From the NCBI GenBank assembly GCA_029449235.1, contig JANATG010000017.1:946001-1010000 (forward strand): a stretch of DNA of 64,000 nt, read 5' to 3'. Positions 11,201 through 22,941 of the stretch are shown here, piece after piece. Source of the DNA: Linnemannia schmuckeri (lineage: Eukaryota; Mortierellomycota; Mortierellomycetes; Mortierellales; Mortierellaceae). Positions within the stretch are counted from its first letter, which is position 1. Every line of letters begins with the position of its first letter. The position numbers and the translations under genes were made by a program. The notes under the pieces are model-generated. The model was not told the origin of the DNA. It searched no databases and was given only the letters and a program-made list of their open reading frames with translations.

Positions 11201-11601
11201 CTCTTCCCGAACTTGATTTTTTAGTTCCCTCTTTCCCAACTGCTTTGCCATGTGTCCTATGTCCCTCTAGCTGGACAAAAGCAGATTTTTCAAGCAAGAT
11301 TCCATCCAAAGACATATAGAAAGAAAAAGAGGTGAACGCGAAAGGTGTCCAATAGAGGTAAACAACGACAACCAACGACAACGTCCACGGGAATAACAAC
11401 GGATAAACAAAGATAGATTTAAACTGTCTCTCTGTCTAACATACACGTAGGAGCAAAATACAAACGATAAACACCTCATAATACATAACACCGAACCCTA
11501 GCCCAGGTCTAGCCCAACACTCATTCGTTCCTTCATTCATCCATAAACCCCAACGCCATCTATCTCCTTCTCCCCTCTCTCCAATATGGATACCATGGAT
11601 A
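8288..11601. other. Gene-poor stretch with purine tract and tandem repeats
   Basis: No gene is supported. At 9115-9420 there are short coding-like fragments in different frames (one reads SADSSFKGLRDEEDELR, another VGDEWKKKQKEKKKDR), possibly exons of an unrecognised or decayed gene. The segment 10040-10170 is almost pure purine on the plus strand. A 19-bp tandem repeat at 10462-10554 is listed separately. The open frames at 10645-10944 on both strands have no recognised content. Confidence 0.35.
10462..10554. repeat. Tandem repeat, 19-bp unit, about five copies
   Basis: The unit ATCCCTCGATCCCATAGGT recurs head-to-tail from 10481, with one diverged copy before it (CGG instead of CGA) and a partial last copy. 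The later units are identical. Confidence 0.9.
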
Positions 11602-11889
11602 TTGTTGCAAAATAAGGTGGTGGCTAGACAGCGGTAGCGACGCCTTAGATTAGCAGTCATATTCTTTGTAGACATAGTATTAGTAGTGCGCCCAGCCCTC
11701 TTGTCTGCTCTTTGTCCTTTTACACATCACTTCTTGGACCAGAGCAGTACTGACAAGAGTTTCGCTGGCGCGCTGCAGTGTATCATTTCGTGTGGTTCGT
11801 TAGGACACTATTATCACTGCCCCCGTACCAATTGAGGACTTAACAGCAGTCCTACAACTTTGGCCTTCGACCCTCTCCTTGAGTAACAA
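11602..11889 (+). mobile_element. TA-flanked 288-bp non-autonomous element, copy 1
   Basis: One of four copies in the window (others at 29521, 33614 and 41425). It starts TTGTTGCAAAATAAGG and ends GAGTAACAA, giving short inverted ends TTGTT/AACAA, and is bounded by TA on both sides (11600-11601 and 11890-11891). TA flanks and short inverted ends suggest a MITE of Tc1/mariner type. It carries no convincing gene; the short open frames inside recur only because the copies are alike. Confidence 0.7.
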
Positions 11890-11906
11890 TATCTTGGCCA
11901 AAATAA

Positions 11907-12232
11907 TGTTTCACGGGGGAGGGCTCGCGGCAGAATTATAGGAACGTTGTCAGTTCCACAATCGGTTCTACAAAACTGGACTCTATGCGATGCAGATGCT
12001 ATCCGTTAGTCCAGTGTCTATACAGTAAAGGAGACCATGTATTATTGTTATCTCTTATGAAGGGTTTGTTACCTATGCGATGCAGATGCTATCCGTTAGT
12101 CCAGTGTCTATACAGTAAAGGAGACAAAGAACAACGAACAGCTTCTACCCCACATAAATACTACTCTAGAAGAACGATCGGCTACACTACTATGACGTCA
12201 TCATTCTGGAGGGTGCCACCAAATTTGTAACA
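11907..12232 (+). mobile_element. 326-bp element with 4-bp target duplication, copy 1 (solo-LTR-like or MITE)
   Basis: Appears identical over its whole length to 22942-23267. It begins TGTTTCAC and ends TGTAACA, and is flanked by ATAA on each side (11903-11906 and 12233-12236); the other copy is flanked by CTTT. Different 4-bp duplications show two independent insertions of one sequence. Inside is a direct repeat of about 52 bp (TATGCGATGCAGATGC start, at about 11979 and 12075). TG...CA ends with a 4-bp duplication fit a solo LTR; TGT...ACA ends also fit a cut-and-paste element of the Ginger kind. No protein is encoded. Confidence 0.8.
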
Positions 12233-15200
12233 ATAATATTCTAGTCTCCGCATACCCCTTAAGTGAGATATCAAGCAATCGAAAGCGAGGCGAAAGTAAG
12301 TCAGAGGCAGCGTTTCAAGGTCGCTATTTGGTCAAAATGACAGCAAATACCCTAGAGAGCCATCACTTCCTTTAGGAGGTATGAAAGTGATCAAAGGCGA
12401 GTGGAGAAAGGAGGCTTGAATAAGTTGTATACATAGCGGATAAAACGAGGCATAGTCAAGGAAGAGCGTCCAGAGCGCAGGCACATGTATGATATGGAAT
12501 TGCATAGGCCAGTTGCGAAAAAAGGAGAGAGGGGTCTGGGAATGCGGAATTGAGAAAATTGAGATGTGGAAAAAGTGATGGTGCAAAATGATTTAAGGGT
12601 GTTCAACAGTGGACAACAGAACGAGGACAAGGACCAAGAGTGGGCCAACCACAAGAATGAAGGAGGGTCAAGGGCAGATGAAAATTAGAGAAAGACACCC
12701 GAGACAAAGTATTTCTTTCCTACACATTCGCGGATCCTAAAGGTGGTGGATGGTATCTGCTCGAGGTATGACAAGAAAAAGGATACCAAACCAGACCTAA
12801 CTTCTCTTGGTTTGTCTGTCTCTCTGTCTGTTTGTTATGGGAGACAAAAAAAGGCGTGAAGTATGGGGTATATGTGGGTGGTGCAAGCCTGTGCGGATTT
12901 CTGAATGGGTGTATAGACGGTCAAGGTCTCATTGCGAGACATCGCATGAAGGTTTTTCTCGATTCACACTCCACGCTAGTATCTCCTCTCCACATGCCTT
13001 CTCCATGAAAGTATTCTTATGCCCCTTCCACTTCTTTACTAGTAGTATGCTACCATTGACAACATAGCTAATTTAGCGCTCGTGGCTTGGTGGCAACAAC
13101 AACGGCGAGAAAAGGCAAGTGCGCTGGTACATCCGTATCCCTCACGTTCTCTTTTGTAAAGATTGATTGATTGATATCTCGCCGCCTCTGACTCGTCTAG
13201 GGACTTGAGGCCTCTGGTCATCTTAAACAAGAAGATGAGGTCCTTCGTCTTCGGAAAACTAATCTTCACTTGAATAATCCGACGACTGCATGCTTATCGT
13301 GGAGGCAAGGGGAAGGGAGTAGTACGAAAGGCGATTACTTTTTCTTCCACTCTCGAATAATAGTGTTTATATTCTGTCAGATCGCCGCTGCGGTAGCAAA
13401 GTAGGCTTTAACCGAAGATAGTATGTACTTTAGTTGGTAGAGACCTGCAAGGGGAACATTACGGTACTCAAAGCAGTTTAAGTGGCTGTTCCTTTCGCCC
13501 GGTCAGTATCCATCGTGAGACCACATGTAGAATATTGTTTCAAAAAAGAGTCCCTGTGTCTCGATGCCAACGTGCCTTGCCCATGCTTCATTCTCGTTGC
13601 AACAACCCCCAGATTCCTTAAGTATATCCCCTCCAAGTGCAGCTCCATCGTCATTTCTCTTGGGCTGTAGAAAATCTGTCGAGCACTATACATGTCATCG
13701 CCGATCGATCTCATCATTTGGCACAGTCCTTTAACCTGAATAGCTCGCCTTGTCGCTCGTCTTAGAAAATCACAGCTAATAAGGTCCTAGATCCTAGAGA
13801 CAAAGTCAAGTTGTCCAAAGGAAGCAGTATACGATAATTTATTGAAAAGGGAGTGAGAAAATCCCGATGGGTGGAGGATACTACCGCAGAATATACTGAA
13901 TCGCAGGGACTGTCAATAGAGCGAACCACAAGGAAGAGCAAAGGAAGCCCATGTCAACTCAAGGGACAGTGTAGATTTAGGGAGGTACATATCGAAACAA
14001 AACACCATAGGGGACAGTGCAAAAATAGGGAGGTTGCGATCAAACAAGAGTAGTGTCAACTTTGGGAGCAGTACAAAATTAGGGAGGCACATAACACAAG
14101 GGAATGTCCACTCAGAGAACGGTGTAAAATTAGGGAGGCGCAAAGACACATTACATGCAAACGTGAGGGAAAGAACAGTTACAATATCAAGTGATTTGAA
14201 ACTAAGGAATAACCAAGTCGGTTAACGTAATGGTCGTCAGTACTTGCATATGGGCGGGTTTGTAGTTCAATAGACGAACCACTGTTCGAAAAATATCGTA
14301 GAGACCATTCTTTCTCATTTTCCTTCTTTCATTTATGAGGAACGAGGGCAGACATCCAACTCGCAGCTACGAATGCGGACCATTAGTGAATTGAGAGGGA
14401 GGGAGGATTAATACTAATTAGCATAACACCTATGTTCTTCCTTTCCCGTTGTGATTTGCTAGGTGATGGTAAAATCGTATTCTCCTACCTTGCATTTTTA
14501 CACACTTTGACCTTTCATCCTCCTTTTTTTACACCCTTTTTATTTTATTTTATTTAGAACTATATTCGCCTTCCATCTCTGCTCATTGCGTATGGGTGAC
14601 ATGATCTGGTATGAAAAGAAGGGGGAGAGTATTCGATCTATTGTTGGCATAGTTGTAAATAATCCTGTTTTCTTTTTGTGTGCGAGGCTAGAACATAGGA
14701 AAAGGAGAAAGAGAGAAAAGGGAAAGAGGGAAAGTAGTAAAAGGGAGGGAGGGAAAAGGAGAAAAAAGGGAAGGAGAAGCACCTTGGACCATCCTAGAAG
14801 TACGGGCATATTTTTCGCAATATGGCGTTTGATCCTTTTCCTCTTTTCTTCACTCCATGGATCTTTGATCTTTGACTTTCTGCTTGCTCAGAATCAAAAA
14901 CATTTGGTGTACCAGCCGAATTTAAAAATCCCACCCCCGCGATCCCCTTTTTTTGAGACTGAGGATTTGGCGACATACCTCATCATTGTCAGGATATAAG
15001 AAAAAAAGGAGAGTACAGAGAAAACCCCACAACTGTGATTCTCTAGATGGAGAATGACCCTTAGTTCTACTCAGAATAATCTCTCCGTCGTCGGAGAAGG
15101 ATAGTAAACTGTTTTTCATGATACGCGTAGTGGTGTCCTTGACCAGACTCTTTTCTCCCCCTCCCCCCTTTATCGGTAAACATTAAATACTCACTTTAGA

Positions 15201-15487
15201 CATAGAACTATCCAATCAAAGGCTTGTCTTCAGGCAAGTTTTTTTTTTGTTATTTATTAACTCGTTGTAATCCTTTCTTTTATTTCTCTGTTAAGTTCTG
15301 TCTGACCATCCTAGCCCTTGTTCTCCCTAAAGACATTTCCCTGGAACGTAACTGTACCTTCACATCCTCCCCCGAGTGTTCGGCCAGCTCAGCCTTTTAC
15401 CCTTCACTCCTTTCCTCCGTTTTTGTCTCCGACTACACTAAAACCCCATAGCGAGGAAGCGTGCGAACTTGACGAAAGGCTTAATAG
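12233..15487. other. Gene-poor region
   Basis: No supported gene on either strand. It contains the degenerate tandem repeat near 13.96-14.14 kb and a purine-rich tract at 14690-14790. The minus-strand frame at 13478-13717 is short and unrecognised. The stretch 15400-15487 is the likely promoter and leader of the gene that starts at 15488. Confidence 0.4.
13960..14145. repeat. Degenerate tandem repeat, about 50-bp unit, four copies
   Basis: The core ACAGTGTAAAATTAGGGAGG recurs in variants at about 13966, 14014, 14068 and 14119; the motif TAGGGAGG is spaced 48, 54 and 51 bp. Units are diverged, so the array is old. Confidence 0.7.
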
Positions 15488-18400
15488 ATGAAGATCTTTT
15501 CGCAACGCGTAGCCGCTTTTGTGGCTTTTGCAAGCGTTGCCTACCTCGCCTCAACGCCCTCCGTTCTAGGGCATAGAGCGGGGGATGCCGTCGAAATGAG
15601 TGCAGCCGATCCCGCTAGCCAGCATACTTTCAATACGCTCAACAATGATGGTCCTAAGAAACGCCATCATCACCTCAAAGTTGACCACCACCACGGCCAC
15701 CATCACCACCACCACGACAAGCACTGCCACCATGACAAGCATCACAAGAAGTTGCATCATAAGAAGCCGCATCACCATAAGCACCGAATCGGTAAGTGCG
15801 AGTGGCGTTCGCGAGGACCAAGAAAAAAAACGAGGCTTGTCTCCAGGGCACTAGATTTCATTATTTATTGAACCTGTTTTCAGGTGACTATTCTTCCATT
15901 AACCATGGCAGTGTTATTTTCGCATTCCGTAATTACCCACCCGTATAGCGAAGAAGGTGCATCTGGTCTGTGATGGCAAGATTATCGACATACTCAAGTG
16001 CCCCGTCAAGGGATGCGGTGCCACCGCCGCTGATGCCGAAGCCGTCGATTCCAATAGTGTTGATGCCAGCTCTTGCACCTTTCAAGCCAAGACCAACGGT
16101 GGGACCGACCCCGTTCCTCTATTCTTCATCAAGATGGACTCGCCCTGCTTCAAGAAGCCCTCCAATGGTTGCGCTGCTGATGTACTTATGGCCACCCAGG
16201 ACGCCACTGTTGATACAGAGGAATTCGATCCCACTGAGATGACTGACGACTCCGAGGACTCTGAGTCAGAGGGCTCTGATGCCATTGAACTGGCAAAGAG
16301 GGACAATGCTGCTGGCACAGACTTCGAAGCCTTTAACCATGGTGGTGGGCATAGGGACAGGCATCATCACCACTCCAGGTACCACCATCACGGCAAGCAC
16401 TACCACCATGACAAGCATCAACATCATGACAAGCATCCCCATCACAACAAGCACAGCTACCACCACAAAGAACACAGCCTCAAGCAGAGGCACCCCTGGA
16501 AGGACCTCTGCGTCGCCGTGGGAGATTTCTGCGGATCCGGCCTATATGGGTGCGACTTTAACCACAAGGCGTTGTATCGTTGTTCTGCCATTGGTGAACG
16601 CCCCGCCGTCATTAAGGTCGATGCAGAAGAGTGTGGAGGTTCACCCCCAGTCAAATGCCCCTGTCCTGCAGACTTTGTCCATGCCGCTTGCGGTTCGGAG
16701 CTTCCTGAAAAGTGCAATGCCGACCCTACGCAACTCTATCACTGTCCTGGAGGTCCAGGTTCCGAATTCGAGGTGCTAAAGAAGTGCCTCCCTGGTACTG
16801 TTTGTGGTCCTAGCAAGGAGGGCAACGACGCTACCTGTGGCTATGAGTCCTGCGAGTGCAATGGAGATAAAGATTACTGCTCGTCTCAGTTTCCTGCACA
16901 CTGCGATCTCAAGAAAAACACCATCTACAAGTGTGTCCGCGGCAAACTAACTGAGGACAAGACCTGTGATGGTACCACCCAAGAGTGTGTTGCTGTTGGC
17001 GACGGCGCCATTTGCGGATCTTGCAAGTGTCCCAGCGATAGAGGGACCTGTGGTGACGTCTTCCCGCTCAAGTGCAGACGATCTGCGACCGGCTTGTACA
17101 AGTGCAAGAAGGGAGAGACACCCAAGCTCGTCAAGGAGTGTTTACCTGGCTATTGTTCAGCCGCGCCCGCTTCCCTTTCGTCGACGACGGTCTTTGAGTC
17201 TGAAATTTCCAAGGATGTCTGTATTGAGGGATGCCTTTGTGTCAAAAAAGGCGATGTAAGTTAATACGCTTTGGATGCCTCGTGTTTATTGCTTTGATTC
17301 CACTATTCCAACTCGCTAATATAATATTGCTTTTGATTGCTTTCTAGGTCTGCGGACGTACGTTCTCCCCTGAATGCAAGGACATTTTCGCCAACAGACT
17401 GTACATGTGCAGCGGTGTGGGTACCAAGCCTGTGGAGAAAGAGATATGCGAGGATGGCTGTATCGTCCAGGCCGGAGATGACGTCTGCGAGGAGGACAAC
17501 GATCCATGCAGGTGCATGAGCAGTGAGGATGTCTGCGGTTCAACCTTCCCCCCCGAGTGCAAGGACATTTTCGCCAACAGACTGTACACATGTAGCGGTG
17601 TGGGCACCAAGCCTGAGGAGAAAGAGATATGCGAGGATGGCTGTATCGTCCAGGCCGGAGATGACGTTTGCGAGGAGGATGACGATCCATGCAGGTGCAT
17701 GAGCAGTGAGGATGTCTGCGGTTCAACCTTCCCCCCCGAGTGCAAGGACATTTTCGCCAACAGACTGTACACATGTAGCGGTGTGGATGCCAAGCCTGAG
17801 GAGAAAGAGAAGTGTAAGAATGATTGTACCATCCAGGCCGGAGATGACGTTTGCGAGGAGGACAACGATCCATGCAGGTGCATGAGCAGTGAGGATGTCT
17901 GCGGTTCAACCTTCCCCCCCGAGTGCAAGGACATTTTCGCCAACAGACTGTACACATGTAGCGGTGTGGATGCCAAGCCTGTGGAGAAAGAGAAGTGTAA
18001 GAATGATTGTACCATCCAGGCCGGAGATGACGTTTGCGAGGAGGATGACGATCCATGCAGGTGCATGAGCAGTGAGGATGTCTGCGGCTCAACCTTCCCC
18101 CCCGAGTGCAAGGACATTTTCGCCAACAGACTGTACACATGTAGCGGTGTGGATGCCAAGCCTGAGGAGAAAGAGAAGTGTAAGAATGATTGTACCATCC
18201 AGGCCGGAGATGACGTTTGCGAGGAGGACAACGATCCATGCAGGTGCATGAGCAGTGAGGATGTCTGCGGTTCAACCTTCCCCCCCGAGTGCAAGGACAT
18301 TTTCGCCAACAGACTGTACACATGTAGCGGTGTGGATGCCAAGCCTGTGGAGAAAGAGAAGTGTAAGAATGATTGTACCATCCAGGCCGGAGATGACGTT

Positions 18401-19153
18401 TGCGAGGAGGATGACGATCCATGCAGGTGCATGAGCAGTGAGGATGTCTGCGGCTCAACCTTCCCCCCCGAGTGCAAGGACATTTTCGCCAACAGACTGT
18501 ACACATGTAGCGGTGTGGGTACCAAGCCTGAGGAGAAAGAGATATGCGAGGATGGCTGTATCGTCCAGGCCGGAGATGACGTTTGCGAGGAGGATGACGA
18601 TCCATGCAGGTGCATGAGCAGTGAGGATGTCTGCGGTTCGACATTCCCCCCCGAGTGCAAGGACATTTTTGCCAACAGACTGTACATGTGCAGCGGTGTG
18701 GATGCCAAGCCTGAGGAGAAAGAGAAGTGTAAGAATGATTGTATCATCCAGGCCGGGAACGACGTCTGCGAGGAGGATGACGATCCATGCAGGTGCATGA
18801 GCAGTGAGGATGTCTGCGGTTCGACATTCCCCCCCGAGTGCAAGGACATTTTCGCCAACAGACTGTACATGTGCAGCGGTGTGGATGCCAAGCCTGAGGA
18901 GAAAGAGAAGTGTAAGAATGATTGTACCATCCAGGCCGGAGATGATGTCTGCGAGGAGGACAACGACCCATGCAGGTGCATGAGCAGTGAGGATGTCTGC
19001 GGTTCGACATTCCCCCCCGAGTGCAAGGACATTTTTGCCAACAGACTGTACATGTGCAGCGGTGTGGATGCCAAGCCTGAGGAGAAAGAGAAGTGTAAGA
19101 ATGATTGTATCATCCAGGCCGGGAACGACGTCTGTGTCGAGAATCTAGAGTAG
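15488..19153 (+). CDS. Secreted His-rich protein with ten 61-residue Cys-rich repeats
   Basis: Three exons, 15488-15791, 15949-17255 and 17348-19153, encode about 1138 residues; both introns have GTAAGT donors and TAG acceptors and keep frame. Residues 1 to about 29 form a signal peptide. A first His-rich block (about 60-100, HHHHHHDKH-like) and a second one (in the second exon) flank an acidic segment; both could bind metal ions. Then come several diverged Cys-rich units and, in the third exon, ten near-identical 61-residue units. Each unit carries eight Cys in the pattern VCG-FPPECKD-LY-CSG-KC-DC-VC-DPCRC. The C-x(n)-C spacing with FP and LY resembles small chitin-binding modules of secreted fungal proteins, but this is only resemblance. 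The units fall into two types (VGTKP...EICEDGC and VDAKP...EKCKNDC) in mixed order, which points to recent unequal exchange. A cell-wall or surface role is inference. Confidence 0.8.
17348..19150 (+). repeat. 183-bp tandem repeat inside coding sequence, about ten units
   Basis: The sequence GATCCATGCAGGTGCATGAG recurs at 17501, 17684, 17867 and so on to 18965, exactly every 183 bp (61 codons). Units are almost identical at the nucleotide level, including silent sites. Because the period is a multiple of three, long open frames also run through the array on the minus strand; these are shadows. Confidence 0.95.
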
Positions 19154-19579
19154 GACAGGGCAGAGCGGACTCATTCTCAACGCAAAGTCAGAGGAGGGAA
19201 CAAGAGGAAGGAGGATGAAGTAGGCAGGGGATAAGGGATGGGCTTCAACGGTGTAGACGAAGTGTTATTCAAGTTACTAAGTGAAGAACTAGACTAAAAG
19301 GGAAACTACTATTGCGCATTTCACATAAAATATTTTATTTCGATCGTTAAACCCCGAATAGCCAGCTATTCACGACTACCAAACTTATGCAAACCCCGCT
19401 CACAATCAGATTAGTGGCTAATTTTTTACTCATTTTGATTGAAAGGCATAGTACTACTTATACTAAAGGGAGGGCTATGTCGAATGAATATGTCTGTGCG
19501 TGTATGTATGTGTTGTCCTACGTTTTCATTGCTTTGTTACCATCATGCATAATGGCAAAATAATGGTGGCAAAATAAGG
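19154..19579. other. Spacer between the repeat protein and its broken relative
   Basis: Contains an AT-rich stretch with candidate polyadenylation signals and no coding content. Confidence 0.4.
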
Positions 19580-20781
19580 TCAATGGACACGACAGTCTGC
19601 AAGGAGGAGGACCCACGCAAGCGCCAGAGCAACTTTCCCCCCTGAATGCAAGGACATTGATGTCAACACACTGTACAAGTGCAGCGACGCGGATATCAAG
19701 CCTGATGAGAAAGAAAAGTGCAAGAAAGGTGAAAACACGGAGACTCCTGCTGGCGCCAAGTGCACAGAAGCCACTGGTAGCAAGTGCAAGGACTATGGCC
19801 CTCCGGTCAAGAACGCAGCGTACGCACTAGGATCTGTCGGGCAGTTGTTGGAGAAAGTTATCAAAACTGATGGCTCTACCGCTTTGGTCATCGCTATTCT
19901 TTCCAAAAATGTCAAGAAGCTCAAGGTAGACTTGCTCTTGGCTGTTGCTGATGCCATTAGTCTTGGTACCATCGCTGGTCCAGGAAAACCGTTTGTAGGA
20001 GCGGCCAGCGACTTACTAGACAAACTGGTGAACGGCACTGCCAGCGCAGCCACAACCACGCTGATTGCTGCCCTCCGCGCATTGGTCCCTACCCTTGGTA
20101 TTGTGGAAGAGCGTGCTGGTGGAAACACCAGCGATTTAACAGCATCATCCAGCTGTACAAAGACATCAAGCAGACCGTCTCTGATAATATCAAGGGTATT
20201 CCTGGCGCTGGTACAATTATTGGTCCCATCATTACCCAGGCCGAGAACGCCCCCAGCACTATCGACAGCGCTCTGGAGCCGGGCAGTGGAGCATTGGTTG
20301 GAGAGGGTCTAGGCGTTCTTAGTGGCGCTCTCGGCACCATTACTACCCTTCCATTGTTAAAGACGGCATTGACCCCAGTCACAGCGCTTACGATGCTGCC
20401 AAAGCAGCCATCAAGTGTCAAAGTAAGGACTTCACGCTTTCTTTTATTAATGTCGCTGTTTTTCTTGGAAGAGAAGATCCTTGCAGCGGAGTTATCAAAA
20501 TCGCCAAAACTCTCATTTCGTCAACTGCTGGCACAATTGGAGATCCCATTCCTGGCGCAGACGTTTTCACAAAGCGGCTTATCGACGCCTTCCTCGATCC
20601 TCTAGAGAAGGCTCTCAATACTGTAAGTTCAACAGCCATCAACGCTGCTGTCACCGCGCTCAAAGCCCCTTGTGGCGCACTCAAATCGGCTGTACCCGCA
20701 GTCGGCCCTGCCGTCAACACCCTTATCGGGGGTCTCGAGATGGTCGACAAGTGTTACAAGTGTTTAACTACTGGAACCTAG
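19580..20781 (+). pseudogene. Frame-broken relative of the Cys-repeat gene with a separate C-terminal domain
   Basis: At 19600-19760 one diverged repeat unit is recognisable (FPPECKDIDVNTLYKCS, then KPDEKEKCKK) but its beginning is damaged and shows a deletion and a frame change. Downstream the coding sequence continues in three different frames: about 19635-20130 (AVADAISLGTIAGPGKPF), about 20100-20350 (GIPGAGTIIGPIITQ) and 20353-20781 (GDPIPGADVFTKRLIDAF), ending at TAG 20779-20781. All three parts have the same character, Ala/Gly/Ile-rich helices with occasional Cys, so they were once one protein. No GT-AG introns that repair the frames were found. A pseudogene is the simplest reading; assembly indels are the alternative. 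Confidence 0.55.
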
Positions 20782-21706
20782 ATGAATGTCGTCCTCGAGG
20801 TGATTCCTACAACGGTTACTATAGTGGCTCCTACCGGAGCTATTGAAAGTTTAAAAAGCCCTAACTTTTAGAAGTTTCAGTTTATTTACTTCAGATGAGA
20901 ATGCTAACTTTTTCTTTTCATTCTAAATTTAATAGCCGGGATTCTAAAGTCGCCTGCGGCTCTCATTCAACAAATCACCAACGCTCGACTTAAGAAACAA
21001 CAACAACAAAACAATACAAAAAAGTGGGTCGACGAAATGACAGGTTCTATGTTTTTGTTACTCCTCAAAGTAGCAATAGGATTTATTTACGAGGCTGGTT
21101 GTTTGTGCGCACGACTGCGACGTTCGCGAATGTAAATAGGTCCCAGAGGCGAAGTTATCATGCTCCTTTGGTAGGAAACTTGTAGATATTAGAGACCCAT
21201 AAATACTATAGTAATGATTTGCACTTTTCGACGGTTGTCAAACAATTTGGTCATTTTCAAGGCGCGACACATGACCTCAGGCCGGCAACCATGAGACAGG
21301 CAGAATGGTTTCTCTCCAACCGCAAGAAGGACTATAGCTCAGACATTATTTACCATTCTCGCATCACTTGATACAGGAAGACGACCATGGATCTCCTTGA
21401 TTCTCGATATCGATTTACTCGAGACTCTTATTCAAGCAGCCCATAGGTATTCGCCCGTATGAAGTTGAAGATAGAGGTGGCCAGATTGAGTAGGAAGGAC
21501 AATATGACCCTATAACTGGACCCACACCCAATCAGAGGAGAAGGCAGATCCGGCGAGGAAGCGCGAAACACCCTGGATCGAATCACTCGATACTTGCAAG
21601 AAGAGCCTCGGCATTCTCGAGTGCAGAATAGACAGCAGCCTGAAGTGTGGATTGGTTTGTGCACCGTTTGCCAAGTCTGAAGAGTATTCAAAAAGTGGAA
21701 TTCTAT
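20782..21706. other. Intergenic, no supported gene
   Basis: Only short frames with no recognised content. A coding-like fragment on the plus strand just before 21707 (SLKCGLVCAPFAKSEEY) may be a remnant. Confidence 0.35.
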
Positions 21707-22793
21707 ATGTACACTCTTCCCTCAATAAGATGAAGCGTTATTACACCTTATCGAGGGTAGCGCAAAATTTGTATTCTATTCAATTCATTACTGAAAAAAT
21801 ATATTAGCGAAAATCAGTGTTGCTACATGGTTAACTATCGTCTGCTGTTTCCAGAGCATTCTCCAGATCACAGCGCTCGACGAAAGCCTCCAAAGTACGC
21901 ATGAGAGCAAAATAATGGGCCATCGTATCCTCCTTTGCCTCTCTCTTCATCACAGCTTCGCCTAGCTCCCGAAAGCGGGTCAAGTTGACATTTTCATGGA
22001 TCATAATTTTGTCTTTGTCTGAACTTGAGGGTGCAGGCAAGAATCCTTCGTCTATATTCCTAGTTACGGAGCGGCTGCGAAATCAATGGTATCTATCGAG
22101 TGATTCTCATTATTAAAGCCTGGATCCTCGTAGTTGGCATCCGACTGATCGTCCTCATCGTCCTCCTCCTCCTTCAGCTGTTTCTGTTCCTGCTCCTCCA
22201 CCTGCTCCTGCTTTATATCCTCGAGAAGCTCTCATCAATACTGTCCCTGTCCTGCGGAGGTATAAAGAGATGCTGGAACTCCGGTTGCAGCACTTTGTTG
22301 ATGGACTCTGAAATGGACTGAGAAGGGTGACAGGACTTGAGGATGAGATTGTGTGAAAGTTGGGGGAGGATGAGTAATGAGAAAGAGGAATCGCTGCTAC
22401 CAGCAATTAATATGGTTTACGAAGACGACGAAGGAAGTCTTACATCTATTATCTGAGCAGACGAACTATGTCTGTGCCCTCCCAGCCCTCCCTTCAGTTT
22501 AGTCTCTTTCTTTCTTTCTTTCTTTCCTTCGTGCTCGATCAGATATAGTATGCAGGGACCGATGCAAGTTTCTTTTATTTTCTCTTTTAGTTTAGTTTCT
22601 CGAGTGTAACCAATAGAAGATTGATTACACAGACATGGCTCGTCTGCCTTAGATGGATAATGACCTGGTAGCGTTATCATAGTGGTGGCTTCGCTAATAT
22701 ATTTTTTCAGGAATGAATTGAATAGAATACAAATTTTGCGCCACCCTCGATAAAATGTAATAACGCTTCATCTCGTCGAGGGAAGAGTGTACA
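21707..22793. mobile_element. 1.09-kb segment bounded by inverted repeats of about 103 bp
   Basis: The left end 21707-21810 (TGTACACTCTTCCCTC ... TATTAGCGA) is the reverse complement of 22691-22793 with about ten differences. The structure is that of a transposon with long terminal inverted repeats, but the outer flanks show no clear target duplication and the inside carries remnants of an ordinary-looking gene, not a transposase. An inverted duplication of an unrelated repeat is the alternative. Confidence 0.5.
21831..22440 (-). pseudogene. Broken gene inside the inverted-repeat segment
   Basis: On the minus strand three coding-like pieces follow in different frames: SINKVLQPEFQHLFIPPQDR (about 22300-22230), an acidic helix VEEQEQKQLKEEEDDEDDQS (about 22210-22150), and MIHENVNLTRFRELGEAVMK running to the stop near 21831. 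They read as one former protein with at least two frame changes. The family is not recognised. Confidence 0.4.
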
Positions 22794-22941
22794 GTATTAT
22801 TACGAGGGTTCTCCCTCGCACATCGTGCGCTCCACCCATTCACACAACGTAGCGTTGGACATACATTATCATGGTCAATCAACGTTAGAAACAACCTGTC
22901 AAAGTAAAAACGACTGATTTTCCTGACAAAGCATTTCCTTT

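Noticed and set aside
13976..14138. TTAGGG motifs suggesting an internal telomere tract
   Set aside because: They are single motifs spaced 48-54 bp inside a larger repeat, not head-to-tail telomeric units.
17316..19113. Very long minus-strand open frames (442 and 589 codons) opposite the Cys-repeat array
   Set aside because: They exist only because the 183-bp unit is a multiple of three and lacks stops in those frames; the plus-strand protein has a signal peptide, spliced upstream exons and ordered cysteines.
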